Source: Crotophaga sulcirostris
Lineage: Eukaryota; Chordata; Aves; Cuculiformes; Crotophagidae
Reading direction: 5' to 3'
Length of the DNA stretch: 64,000 nt
Assembly: GCA_013397455.1 (NCBI GenBank)
Contig: VYZB01000382.1
Coordinates: forward strand, 672,902-736,901
The notes beneath the pieces were generated by a model. The model was given only the letters and a program-made list of their open reading frames with translations. It searched no databases and had not been told where the DNA came from. The position numbers and the translations under genes were made by a program. How positions within the stretch are numbered: the stretch's first letter is position 1; each line of letters begins with the position of its first letter. Positions 14,065 to 25,519 of the stretch are shown piece after piece.

Positions 14065-15160
14065 TTTTCATCATGTCTGAATGTCCTATGCACCACTGAA
14101 ATTATCATTCCTATCCCACTATGGTACTGAAGTATGTGTCAAAGACGAGACAATCTAAATAATAAAAGAAGAAAATTGCTGGGAAGAATTCCTGTGAAGA
14201 ATGAACACTTTCTGGTATGAGGCTTTATCTTTGCCTGATATTTCCTGTCGCCATGACATCTGAAAGAGGGAAGAACTGACCAAACATCAGCTATCAATGG
14301 TTAGCATGGTCCCAAGTCCAAACAAGGCTAACAGGGTCACATTGGGTTTAGATTGTAAGTGAATTGCATGCCAGCAGCGAGTCTTTGCCTGAAACACACT
14401 ACCGATGTCCTTTATAAACAAAGGGGGTTATCCCCTTTTTTATTAATGGACCTATATTAGGTTGTCTTCAGCTGTGGCCATATTTTGTTTAATGTAGCAT
14501 GAAACTTCACTGCTCACAAAAAGCCAATGAGATTCTGGTAAGGTAAACGGAAAATTGTCCTTATCTATTTGATCAACACTTAGGTCAAAAGACAGTTCTC
14601 AAAGGACTTCAAAATGAAACTTGGTTTGTTTAAAAATTCTGTTAAAAATAATTTTTAACTTGAACGGCAGAAAATACAGGTTTTATTTTTGTTCTCTTCC
14701 TACTAAAAATACATGCTAGTTACAAATTTAAGAAAACACAGCATTTTAGCCAGACTTCCTCAATACTCCTCATTCCCTGTTTTTGATGTGCTTTGCGCCC
14801 CTTTATGTGAGTTTTCACCTGGAACAGTTCATTAACCTCGACTGATTGTACAAACACTCCCAAAGTGATCATTTAAGCTACTCTTGAAAAAGCCCTTGGT
14901 AGAAAAGAAGCATTCCCCAGTGCGGACTTCTGTCCCACTGTGTATTTTCACATTTTATGTAAGGAATGTAAATACTGAGATAGGCAAATACTCAGTAGAA
15001 CAAGAAATAGGACATGGTTCTCATTTACTGCTGGCAAGCTTACTACTGCTAGACGAAGAGCATAGTTCTCATTTAAATACTAAATTTCTATGCTAGACAG
15101 GCACTTCAGTGAGATGAGCCAAGGGGTGTATGCCCCTCTTTCCTATTCCACCCAAGCAGG

Positions 15161-15285
15161 GGTTAGCTGGTGTGTTAGGATGCTCGCTTGGATGTCTGGG
15201 TGTGAAGCGAGGCACACTCTTGGGAGACACAGATCAGAAGCAGAGGAAGAGATTACACCCAGGTCTGTCCCTTCCTGCATGACTC
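15161..15285 (+). repeat. Possible ancient tRNA-like or SINE-like repeat remnant
   Basis: 'tgtgttaggatgctcgcttg' near 15170, followed about 90 bases later by 'cccaggtctgtcccttcctg', resembles a recurrent amniote repeat I have seen in reptile and bird intergenic DNA: a tRNA-like 'ttag-gctcgcttgg' block, then a 'cccaggt-c--tccct' block. The interval is more GC-rich than its surroundings. The match is from memory and loose. Confidence 0.22.
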
Positions 15286-18200
15286 TATGGACTACAGAGC
15301 AAATACCCTCCACAACCGTAGAGGTACTGTCAGGAACAGAGGTTGGTGGGCTCCTGCATGGACAGCCCTGAGTCAGCAGCAGACCAGCAGAGCTTTATCA
15401 AGAGCTAGATGCTAACTGCTCTTCTTGGGCAGATAAACGTGCTCATAAGCACCTTCACAAGCAGGTACCATATTAATACTGAGATGCTAGCCAGAGGTGG
15501 CTGTGGGATTTGGCTCTTTCACAGTCAGTGTAGTAGCTAAATTGGCATTCAAAGGATCACAGTTTTTGGCTGAAGAACTTACACTGTGGGTGGATTGGCA
15601 TGTACCACCCAGGCCCATGCAATTACTCAAATTGTAATTCCATGATGCAAGGAAAAAAACTTACTTACTGAAGAGGATCTAGCTCTGGATCTTCAGATAC
15701 CTTGGAAAAGGTGTTTACAGAGTTTCTACTCAGCTGAGAATTTTTCTGTAGCGGCCTTTAAGGCTGTATGTTTATCAGTCATTCTTTTCTTAGGTGCAAA
15801 TGTTAGACTTTATGACAAGGCCATGTAAATGCTCTTGATATTTACTGTTTCACAAAGGTTTATGTGAAGCACTTGTAGTAAACTCTGCATCTATTTGAAA
15901 AGTAAGGTTTCTCATTATAACAATTATTATAAAAGCATCTGTGTTCAGAGTAATATGCATATGACAAAAGCAGATAAATTATCTTTTCGGCATCCATAAA
16001 AATTCAGAATAAGTCCAGTTATATAATATTCCACAGGTTAATAAAAGTCTAAGACCCCACGTAAATGTATACATGCCAGAAGTCAGGCTAGGCTACATAT
16101 GACCCACTTTAAAAAGTTTTACAGAGATGGTGTACTTCATAGACTGTGAGAAAACCTGAGGGGTTTTTTGGGAGATTTTTTTGTGTGCCATTTTCACTAC
16201 TGATGCACTAGAGATGTGTAAGTCATAATCAACACCTCCAGGAGTTTAACTTTCATAATACAAGTTGATGCCTGGAGCATACATGGACACATCTCTACTG
16301 AAGAAAGATCACATAGAATTGGAATTTACCCATCTCATGCCTGTTCCTACATGTTTTTTAGGCCCACACTAAACTTGAAAACATCAAAAGGACAGGCTTG
16401 CTTGATATAGTTCTAGGTGCTTTCTGTAGCAAGAAATAATAGTGCTTTTAAAATGCAGTGAGTTGTCTGCAGAGCACACAAACAGTCTACCCAAAGAGCA
16501 TAATATTAGAGCAGTAACATGCCTCATTTCAAAGCTAAATCTGTCAAGGTCTGCAGAAACAGTGTTAAAAATCCTTCACCGGTAGGAAATGTAATCACTT
16601 TCAAAAGTGTGAGCCCCTAGAGCTTCTGAGACAAGAGAATTTCAGACCTTGATTGTAATCTTATTATGAACAAGACACATTATCTGTGGTATTCAGAAAG
16701 TAAGCCCAGTGCCTTGCATTTGGTTGCAAGATTACTACTTGCATCCTGTCAGAACAAGAGAAATCAGCAAAGGCACATGAGAGTTAAGCTCTGGGCCGTA
16801 CCAGAGAAACCTGTAAAAACTCACAGCTTATTTATATTAAAACACTTCTTGAGTAAGTAATGCAAACAGCAGGGTAAAATATGAAGAAAGTAAATGGTGA
16901 GCAGTTTGTGTATGTTTGGGAACTGTAAAGGAACTGAAGGAATGCCAGGGTTGAATTAATTTCTTATTTGCTACATTCCCTAGCCTAAGAATAGAATAAA
17001 AGTACAAAACACATACATCTCTCTAAAAAGGAGACCCTGGAAAGTAAAACAAAAGCAATCAATCTGAACAGGAAACACTAATGTTTGGGAAATAGTTAGA
17101 GGAACTATTCCACTGAAAAAGGAATGCATCCTGCATCTTACTCTTACTTGTGCAGGCTGAAATGGGGTGTGATAGGGGGAGGGGAGAGAAGATTGGAAAG
17201 GAGGAGGAATGATTACTTTTTAGGTACTGTTTATCCAGTGTAAAGAAAGAATGCGGCTTTACGGACAACACATGCAAAGTGCTGGCTTGAAAAGGCTAGT
17301 TACTAGCAAGACTAAATCTTGGAAGATGCTAAGCCTCTTACAGCTTCTGCTGGCTGCACAGTAGTTGGCATGGTGTAGCCCTTTTTGGAGCTGGTCTCAG
17401 AAGAAGTATGAAAAAAAAAACCAACCACCAAACAATATGATAAGATTGTAAAGTAAAACAGGACAAAACTCTCAGCAGACACTACACAGCCTTTTCACAA
17501 CTAGATATGCCACCTGTTCCCAATCTGTCCTGAACATATCAAGCTCATCAATTAAGCAGAGAGCTCCTCAAAAACAGGAGTACTTGACTTCCACTCACAG
17601 CCGTAAAAACTCAAGTCAAATTTTCTGTGTACTGCAGTTTGCATTAGAGCTCCATTAGGAAGAAAGTAAGAAAACTCTTCACTACATTAATCATCTTAGG
17701 AATCTTTTAGTCTGTAATAACTTTCTCGTAAAATGTGGTTGAACCGAGAAGTTCATAATCCAGTGAGTAGTTTTATTGAAATCAGCATGACTATTTGTAT
17801 TAACGCTTAGCAACAGGACAAGGGAAAATCTTGCCAAAAGTAAATGGATATTTTTCAGATAAACTCCAGTGGTTTTTCTATACTTAAGGACAACAGGGGT
17901 CCTTAAGCAGAGACACAGAGGGGAACAAAGGGTTATGGGCATTTTTACAAATACACACATATTTTATAAATAACTTTTTGTCCAGGTACTGTCTGGATGG
18001 ATGAGTGGTTTAACCATGCCAACATTCATGATGCCCACAAGGAAGTACAGAACAAAGAGTGCCTTCTCAAGCAATGTTGGTCACCGTGGTGATCCAAGAG
18101 GTACTCTACATGCCAGATCAGGCCTATAAAGACATTTCTGTCCATGTGTGATTTCCACATTCAGCTCACACAAGTAAATCAATTTCCAATTTATACATAG

Positions 18201-20623
18201 AGAGTTCTGGCACCATCAGTTTGGATAACTGAATTAAATGTATAAGAAATCATCTATTCATTTCTGGCTCTCAAACATTGCCAAGAAGTCATGACTTCCA
18301 CAATAAATAATTGAACAACAGTTCAGGGCAGCAGCATCTGATATTTCAGATCTGAATTCTTGCTTTGTATTGGCCCTAAAAGCAATACTCTCAAAATCTT
18401 TTCACAAAAGCAGGGGCTGACATGTCTGGTGTGAGGGTTCCTCATTTCAATTTGTGCAGTTGTACAAGGCACAGAGCTGTGTGATGGAGAACTAATTCAT
18501 TCCTAGTATGGAGCGCTCTTGTTTGAGGTAACAGCACAATTGCCAAAAATAAAATCAAAAGTTCGTAGACAACTTCATGTGAACTGCCCCTGGCCAACGC
18601 CATGACAGTAAGAATGTTTGAATTTGATGAAAGGTTTTCAAATCAAAATGCCTCAAACAAAACATTTCAAAATGAGGATTGCCCATCTGTTGCAATTTTG
18701 CTTCACTGGAAATATTCCTGCAGCATCATTGGGTGTTAAGCAGCTGAAGGACTTAAAACTATTCTATATATGCATAGGAACAGAGGTAACACACAGGATG
18801 ACCTCTCCCAGGCTTTTTCTTTTTTGTGGTTTCTCCCTTAATACTTGGCTGACTGGAAGATCTCCACTTTCAGATTTAGCAAAAACATACTGACAATCAA
18901 ATGAATTCCTTCTCAAATAACCCAGTCAATTTTAACAGCCATGAAATTTATTTCGCATTGCCACCATGCATTATTGTTTGTAAGAAATGTAGCTGTTCTT
19001 CGTCATGTTTTAACTACACTTTTAATATTTAATTATTTTAGTCTGAAATATGTAATATCAATGGCAGTACTGACAACAATTTGCATTGATTTGAAGGTAG
19101 TATATAGTAACTGATCTTTCAAATGTGAGCAACAGCTAAACAGGGTGCCTAGAAAATGAAATGGAGAATAAAACAAGGGGTTTACTTCTGAGTAAGCTCA
19201 TTGCTTTAATTATTATAGTTACAGAAGTCATTTCTAATAGAAAATTTGTTGTTGCAATATCATCATCACGTGTTAGATTTACTTCAAAAAAGGGAAAAAC
19301 AGCTTCCTTTTTAATGCAGTGTTTCCATGTCATGTATCAGCATGACACGAACTACAACATCAGGAAAATAGCAGCTGATTTGCTTGCCTTTACATCCTGT
19401 TTTACTGACTTCTGCTTTACAGTGGCAATGCCTCACAGCCAATGTGTTTTTTTCAATCCCTTAACAAACAGATAAAAAATTATATTTACATTTTAACATT
19501 TCTAGCAATAAATTTTATAACAAAATCAACTTTGTCAGCAAGTTTGATTCAGGAATGCATTATAAATTAATTAATCTGTCTTGGTTCCATATACTGGTTA
19601 GGGCTCCTGCCTAAAAAGCATTATTTGTTGAATAAGAGAATTATAGGCAGCTGACAGAAAAGGCTTTGGAGTTCAGTTTATATGGAGTTCAAGTTTTTGC
19701 TATAGATTTGACTTTGGATGTCAAGGATCCTGGCTGAGAAATCACTGAAATTCAGAGGACTGAGATGGAAAATCTTTGAGCTCTATGAAAAAGAATCCTC
19801 TGTTTTCCCAAACATAACAGCATGACACTATTAAGCAGTGTCTTTGGTATGCGATAAGCATATCTAATTTGAATTCACTTGATATTACTGCTAGTATCAG
19901 CTAAGCCTTTGTGCATCTTCTAGATTGCAGGAATATTATTACAGAAGGAATATCTTCAGCTTAAGCCTGAGCATTGGAATCATATGCTTTTCCTCTTCAG
20001 TGAATGTCACGTGCTACAAACCACAGCATTTCAGTCACTCGTCTAGAGGAGTACCACAAAGAATTAAATCTGTCATTCACTTACCTGTTTTAGGGAAAAA
20101 AAGAGCATTTTTAAGGACCCTATGTCCTATGTTAAGGAATTTACACAAAGCAAAATACTGTATCTTAAAAATTTTCTCTGGAGGAAATGACACAAATTTT
20201 GTATTTTCCCCTGAACATCTGAGTGTTACTGCATAATGAAGTCTACCTTACCCAACACAACCAGATTATCAGGGTTACTTCAAGATAGTCAATGATTTTA
20301 GCAAGTAGCATTGAAGAAAAGGAAGTTAGTCTCCATACCTTTCTACTGTTCTATCATACAATCCTTATAAATTCCTTCAGACATATTCCACATTTTCCCA
20401 CTACAAGCTGAACAGAGAACTTAAGTATTAAGAGTTTTTTTTTTTTTTCTCCCCCTGGGTTTGTTTTTTTTTCCAGTAAGGACATTCTTACTGAGAACTT
20501 TCCTTCTTGAGGTTGCTGTGACCTGCCATAATCATCTCTGTCTTCTGTTTTCAAAGCAATTGACTTCCATCAGCCACTGTGTTAATGACTTGTTTAAGGC
20601 TTGCCCTTTGTCCCAGCTGGTGA

Positions 20624-21137
20624 TGTGGACTCATGATGGTTCGTTTACCATGATCTCAAAGCACAAAGGATCAAGTGGCAACCAAACGCCCAGGGATTAT
20701 GCTTCAATCAAACAGTGCAACTTTATTGTTTTGCCCGTAAAACGGCATGCAATAGACAGAGTGATGTAAAGGGAAAGAAAAGGTAAAGCAAAAAGAGAGA
20801 GGAAAGAGGATAATAGCTACCACCATGGGCCCAAAGGCGTCCCGGTGGTCCCAGGTCCCAGACAGCATCCTGCCGGTCCTCGTCATGAATTCTTTTGGTG
20901 GGAAGTACTCAAGGCAGTTCGGTTAGGATCCATCTTTTATGCTATTCTTCATTCACCTCACATCTCCTCTCCCTCATGGACTGAGTCCAATCTCCACCTT
21001 TGTTTCGCAATCAAGGCTTAATTGAGCAGGCCCCAAAGGTTCTCGCTTAGCTTGCCATCTGCGCCCGCACCACCTTGTGTTCAGGGGTCTCTTACTTCTT
21101 CACGTAGTCTTGCTCTCGTGTCAGCTGGGTGACATCA
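20624..21137 (-). mobile_element. Minus-strand endogenous retrovirus LTR (solo or isolated)
   Basis: Read on the minus strand, this roughly 500-base block has the order of an LTR. A GC-richer U3 begins near 21123-21137. A TATA-like 'ataaaag' lies at 20934-20940, and an AATAAA polyadenylation signal is at 20722-20727. The U5-like end includes 'ggcgtttggttgccacttga' and stops near 20624-20634 in ...CA. It is more GC-rich and less AT-tracted than its flanks. No polypurine tract, primer-binding site or viral frame adjoins it, so it is probably a solo LTR. The ends are uncertain because two TG...CA pairs fit. The family is not assigned. Confidence 0.6.
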
Positions 21138-22690
21138 AGACCCTCTGTGCACTTCTGCACATGCTCCTTTTCGTTGACAAGGAGACGGGGCGAGTTTGCT
21201 GATGCAGCAGGTGGAGTCTATCTACTGGACAGCAGCCATGTGGCCTTATCAGTCCAGTACTGGGCATCAGAGAACAGCGCAGCGTTCCCTGTACCACGCA
21301 GTTTTTTGTCTCAGGGCTTTTGCTTCTTGGTTTCTCTCCAAGTACCCTGATAGCGATGTTGAGATGAATACTGTTCTTCGGACCAACTCTTCCACCCTTG
21401 AAAATAGTGAAAACTGTTAGGGGCTTATAGGTAAGAGGAACATATTATAGTGTAGGGCCTGATCCAATGCCTGTCACTTGTTCATCAAGGTGTTCTCAAG
21501 CTCTTCAAAAGATTTGAATCGCATCCCAGACCTTTTTCGTCTGTGAAAGCCTGCGCAGCAGTAATCAAAGCACAATAGCTGCTGTTAATATAACTAACAC
21601 ACTCGTTACTTTTCAGTCATTTGTAATGTAGCAGCTCAATGTCCCAGAGGATCTCCTTGTTTGATGGCTTCTTTGGGGAGCAGAAGACTCCTGTGTCACA
21701 CCACCTGATAGAGAATCAGAGTGGCCTCGAGATCGATCACTATTCTTACTCTTAAAACTACCTTGGTAACAGGTAATCTTGCCTTACATGGTAGAAGGAT
21801 ACATAGTAAAGGTATTACATGTCCAGTGTTGAATGAACATTCCAGATGGATATGAAATCTTGCCTGAAACATACCCAGTGTATAGTACAAAATCATAGGA
21901 AAGTTTTTAAAGAACAATATTGGTCTGGCTGGAACTGGGGGATCCTGAACGTGAAAAGCTTTTCCACTCTGAGGGAAGAAGTAATCTTGGATCTTATCAG
22001 TTTCTAAATAAAATTTAATAAGAAAGATAAAAACAATCTTTTCTGTGGATCAGTTTTTACCTATACACACCTATTTTGCAGGTTGGCTAACTGAGCATCA
22101 AGTAGCAGCGTCCCATAACCTGTAATGTTCAGAATGGCATATATCAGGATTGGGAACTTCATTTACAATACAGACAGAGCAAGGGAAGCTGGCAAGAAGC
22201 AATGTGAAAGGAATTGTCTGCTGTGGCTTCAGGCAGGGCTGGAGGCTATATAGAGGCACAGAAAAAGCACTGTCAGCTGACTAACAAGCCAAGTCTTATG
22301 AGGGACACAAGAGGCCGCAAGATTTCAATACCCTAGTAAGGATGTTTAGTAGTGGTAAATTTTTATAATATCCATAAGAGAAATATAGAATAGACTTTTC
22401 TAAAAAAAAAATGGTGATCATTATCCCCTCTCTTCTCTCCTTTTATTTTTTTTTCGAGTAGATTTTTTTCCCCTTAAATTGTTAATGTTACATGATAATT
22501 CTGCAAGGACTGTGGGGATCAGGGAAGAAGGATAAACTAATTTTTAGTGTCTAACTTCTGGATGTGGCTCAGGAATCAGCAGTGCAATTTAAGATTGCAC
22601 ACTTATGAATCATAACAGCATTTCTAATTTATTTACTGAGATAACCCATGCTCAGGAGTTTTATACACTTAATTCCCCCAAAGTTTCTCG
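21138..22690. other. Unannotated DNA, GC-rich at its left end
   Basis: 21138-21420 is GC-richer than the surroundings and has overlapping open frames of 73-74 codons in two plus frames. I cannot assign it; it could be host sequence or leftover ERV DNA next to the LTR. From 21421 on the sequence is AT-rich with nothing recognised. Confidence 0.45.
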
Positions 22691-22752
22691 TCTCTTCTCT
22701 TCTCTTCTCTTCTCTTCTCTTCTCTTCTCTTTTTTTTTCTTCTCTTCTCTCC
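22691..22752 (+). repeat. Pyrimidine microsatellite (TCTCT)n
   Basis: About eight tandem TCTCT pentamers (22691-22730) are followed by a T-run and further imperfect copies to about 22752. The serine/leucine/phenylalanine-rich open frames across this point are a direct product of the repeat and not genes. Confidence 0.95.
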
Positions 22753-22944
22753 TTTTCATTTTTTTTATTATTTTCCTTTCACTGTGTCAAGCCATGTCAT
22801 CCTTTAGAAATTATGACAGCACTTTCTCTTCTATAGACATGATAAAGGAGCTTCCCATAGTCATTGCTGTGTCTGAATACAGAACTGGGTTTTGGCTGCT
22901 CTTGCAGCAGTATTCCTCTTCTAAGCTCCCATGGAAACACGTAC

Positions 22945-23100
22945 CTTGGATCTGATGACTATCCAGCGGGAGTACAGGGAAAGCAGGCCAAAGACTGGGA
23001 TGATGTATGTATGTCCTCTCTTGCTCCTGTAGAGATTCTCCCAGAAAAACACGTTCCAAGCAGTATATGCCACATGAAGTATAATGTAGCCTACCAGTGG
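22945..23100 (-). CDS. Candidate 52-codon exon of an unidentified multi-pass membrane protein
   Basis: On the minus strand, a pyrimidine-rich acceptor (gttttttaactccag) ends just after 23100. A consensus donor (AAG then gtacgt) starts just before 22945. The 156 bases between are exactly 52 codons, phase 0 at both ends, with no stop in one frame. The translation starts PLVGYIILHVAYTAWNVFFW and ends FGLLSLYSRWIVIRSK. It has two hydrophobic stretches separated by a basic loop (NLYRSKRGH), as in a multi-pass membrane protein. Codon choice (CTG, GTG, ATC, TAC, TCC, AAG) looks like a vertebrate gene. A longer open frame of 193 codons (22811-23392) crosses it in a different frame and looks less protein-like. 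I found no partner exon and cannot name the gene. The split TM pattern and splice sites are the whole case. Confidence 0.35.
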
Positions 23101-25519
23101 CTGGAGTTAAAAAACTTTTTGGTTGATTTCTCTCACTGCAGTGGTGGTAGGATTGTGGTGACAGCACTTCGCTCCTCTTCAGCACAGTGAAAATGAACCT
23201 CCACAGGAAAATCTGTCCTTCAACAGGGTTACTCCACACACAGTAACAAACAGACATTTCCAAGAGAAAATCCTTTGCTTTGCTCAGAATTTTTTTCATC
23301 TTTGAAAAATGGTCAACATCGAGATAGAGACCACTGAATATCATTACCAGTAACAAAGCATGTTTCTTAATGGAAATAACTGTAAATGACATGGCTGTGG
23401 ATTTTTTTTCTGGATATTAGCCTGTAAAGTCTATTTTTTATTTGCTGGCACAAATAGTGTGGCGAGAAATAAAAAATAGATTTGGCTACCTGTTTGGAGT
23501 TTTAAAATGCAGCAAGAAATGAATAAATTTAGTATTGGAGATGAGCACATAGAATTCAGACTGAAGACAGGCATATCCTCTTCACCTGTTCACTACAGTG
23601 CTCCTCTTATAGGGAGGTCCCATACTGGCATAATCATAGGAAAGTATTAAGAGTCTAAGAGTAGGTCTATTTTAAAGGCAATGGTCTCTTGTTGGAAAAA
23701 TACCGAGCCAGAGACACATTTTCACACAAACCCCTCTTATGGCAACTTGATTGGACACCTTACTTCCTCTATACTTAGAAAGTGATCAAAGCTTTTCATT
23801 GGCAGACAGAGCTGTGGCATAGGAAAGCAGTCTGAGGTACATCAGGGTACTGAGCTGGATGAAGAATGAAGTGCCAGATCCATGTCACAGTAGGTTGCAT
23901 GGGACCCAGCACCAACCCTCTTCCATCTCCACTCCCCCACATTGCAGCCTGACAACCCTGGAGAGGATCTCTGATCCCACTCAGTTGCACCCCCCCTGTC
24001 ACCTCCCTGCAGGTTCCAGCTTCATCACAGCAGTACTGTTGCTGCTGCACCCACCTTGCCAGCTGCAGCATCTCCCCTTGGGTGGGTTCAGCCCAGACAC
24101 TGCTGTCAGCCTTGTGTTTCCTTGCAGCTGTGTGGGGACTGGCAGCAGACACAGACCACCACAAGTGTTGTGAGTAATTTATTTATTAAGGAACCATATC
24201 CCACTGTCTATAGCTGCCAGTCGTAAGCAAGGATATATGGGCAGAAAAATAAAAATGTTTTTTAGTTCCATTTAAACAAACAGAAGGAGTAAACATTTTG
24301 CCAAAACCCCTTCTCAACAAATAGAAAGGAAGAAGAAAGATGAGAAATCAAGGCCCCAAGGAGACCTGGGTAGAGAGAAGCTACATACATTTGTTTGTCT
24401 TCATTGATTCTATGAGGAATAATTAAACCTGCAACAAATAGCATTATGAACTGAAAAAAGGAGGTGAAACTCCAACTGATGTTGTCAGCAAGAATACCAA
24501 TCTGCCTGTAAAATCAGAGACCTCTGTCATTTTTGCTTAAAAAAACCTGCAGTATACGCTAGATGTAGATATGACACATAGATCTATGCTAAAAAGTCCT
24601 CCATTGTGTGCGGGGTTCTAATACTTGTTTGAATTTTGGTAGTGTTCTATTTTCAGATGAAAACCCAAACATTGACAGCAGACTCCAAAGCAGATGAAGA
24701 GTTCCAGCCATCTTTAATAACATGTAATGATACCGTTGTTGAGCTCTACAGCAGAGAGACAGCATATTATGCACCATACTTTACAAGATCTACTTTGCTT
24801 AGAAATAGTGTTTATAGTAAGATTTAAAATACAGTCAATTCCCTCTGCTTAGAGTACAGAGCCTCTGCAGGTATTGCAGGGATCTGTTCTTCATGAAGGT
24901 GAAGTTGAAGTTAAGAAACCAAATGATGTATGATATTTTCACCAGAGAGAAAACAAACAACTTTGTAGTGCAGAGGCTTCCTGTATTCAAAATAGGAAGC
25001 AAAACCTTGGGTACCTGCAACTTTTACTACCCATGTCTGTACATAAATAATGATGCAATGACATCTTGACGAAGTGAGCACCGAAGGAAGACATCTCTGA
25101 GGCAAGACAAAGCAGTGCAATGAAGCTCCCACTTAATTATCCTCTCTGCTGGAGTCCCCCGCAAAACTCAGCCATAGAAGTTCCCCCACCTTGAATGACT
25201 TTCCTCTAACAACCACATCAAAAATTGACAATAGGCAGAAGAATATCTCTCTATATATGAGAGATATAAAATTTAGTGGAGAAAGTCCCTTAATGTTATC
25301 ATGAATGAGACTGATGTCAAAAACGGATCTACAGAAATATACAAATAAGAAATAAAGAGGAAATATCTAGAATGATCTTGATTCCTCAAAAAAAAATGTG
25401 ACATTTGGTTTCTAAATGTTATTTCTTCTGTGTCTTTAGCCTCCACTCTTCTGGCTCTTATCTTAGTCTTATTTGAACCTTTCTGAATGTAAGACAACTA
25501 CAGATCATAAAAACTATGA
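23101..25519. other. Unannotated DNA with a GC-rich patch
   Basis: 23860-24170 is GC-rich and open on both strands (about 122 codons minus, 104 plus). Neither translation shows a domain, and composition alone explains the lack of stops. Another minus frame near 24262-24500 is hydrophobic for about 80 codons. It lacks clear splice signals, so I do not call it an exon. The rest is AT-rich. Confidence 0.5.
25243..25267. repeat. Perfect 9-bp inverted repeat
   Basis: ATATCTCTC (25243-25251) and GAGAGATAT (25259-25267) pair exactly around a TATATAT loop. It could form a small hairpin or cruciform. It is not followed by a T-run or linked to a gene, so no function is implied. Confidence 0.6.

Larger units (their letters stand above)
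11291..20623. other. 9.3 kb of mostly unannotated AT-rich DNA
   Basis: No gene was recognised. The longest frames are about 90-104 codons (19161-19475 plus, 15090-15371 plus) and show no domain. Two small items inside are listed separately: an inverted repeat at 14043-14064 and a possible ancient repeat at 15161-15285. Confidence 0.55.

Noticed and set aside
22605..22955. Ser/Leu/Phe-rich open frames
   Set aside because: Produced by translating the TCTCT microsatellite.
22811..23392. Minus-strand open frame of 193 codons
   Set aside because: It shows no domain, and the exon-like signal inside it is in a different frame with splice sites. The long frame is more likely chance.
23796..24173. 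Overlapping open frames on both strands (122 and 104 codons)
   Set aside because: The patch is GC-rich, which lowers stop frequency on both strands. No recognisable protein feature in either.
24240..24500. A second exon of the membrane-protein candidate
   Set aside because: It is hydrophobic, but I found no convincing acceptor or donor, and the frame ends in a stop without a visible poly(A) signal.
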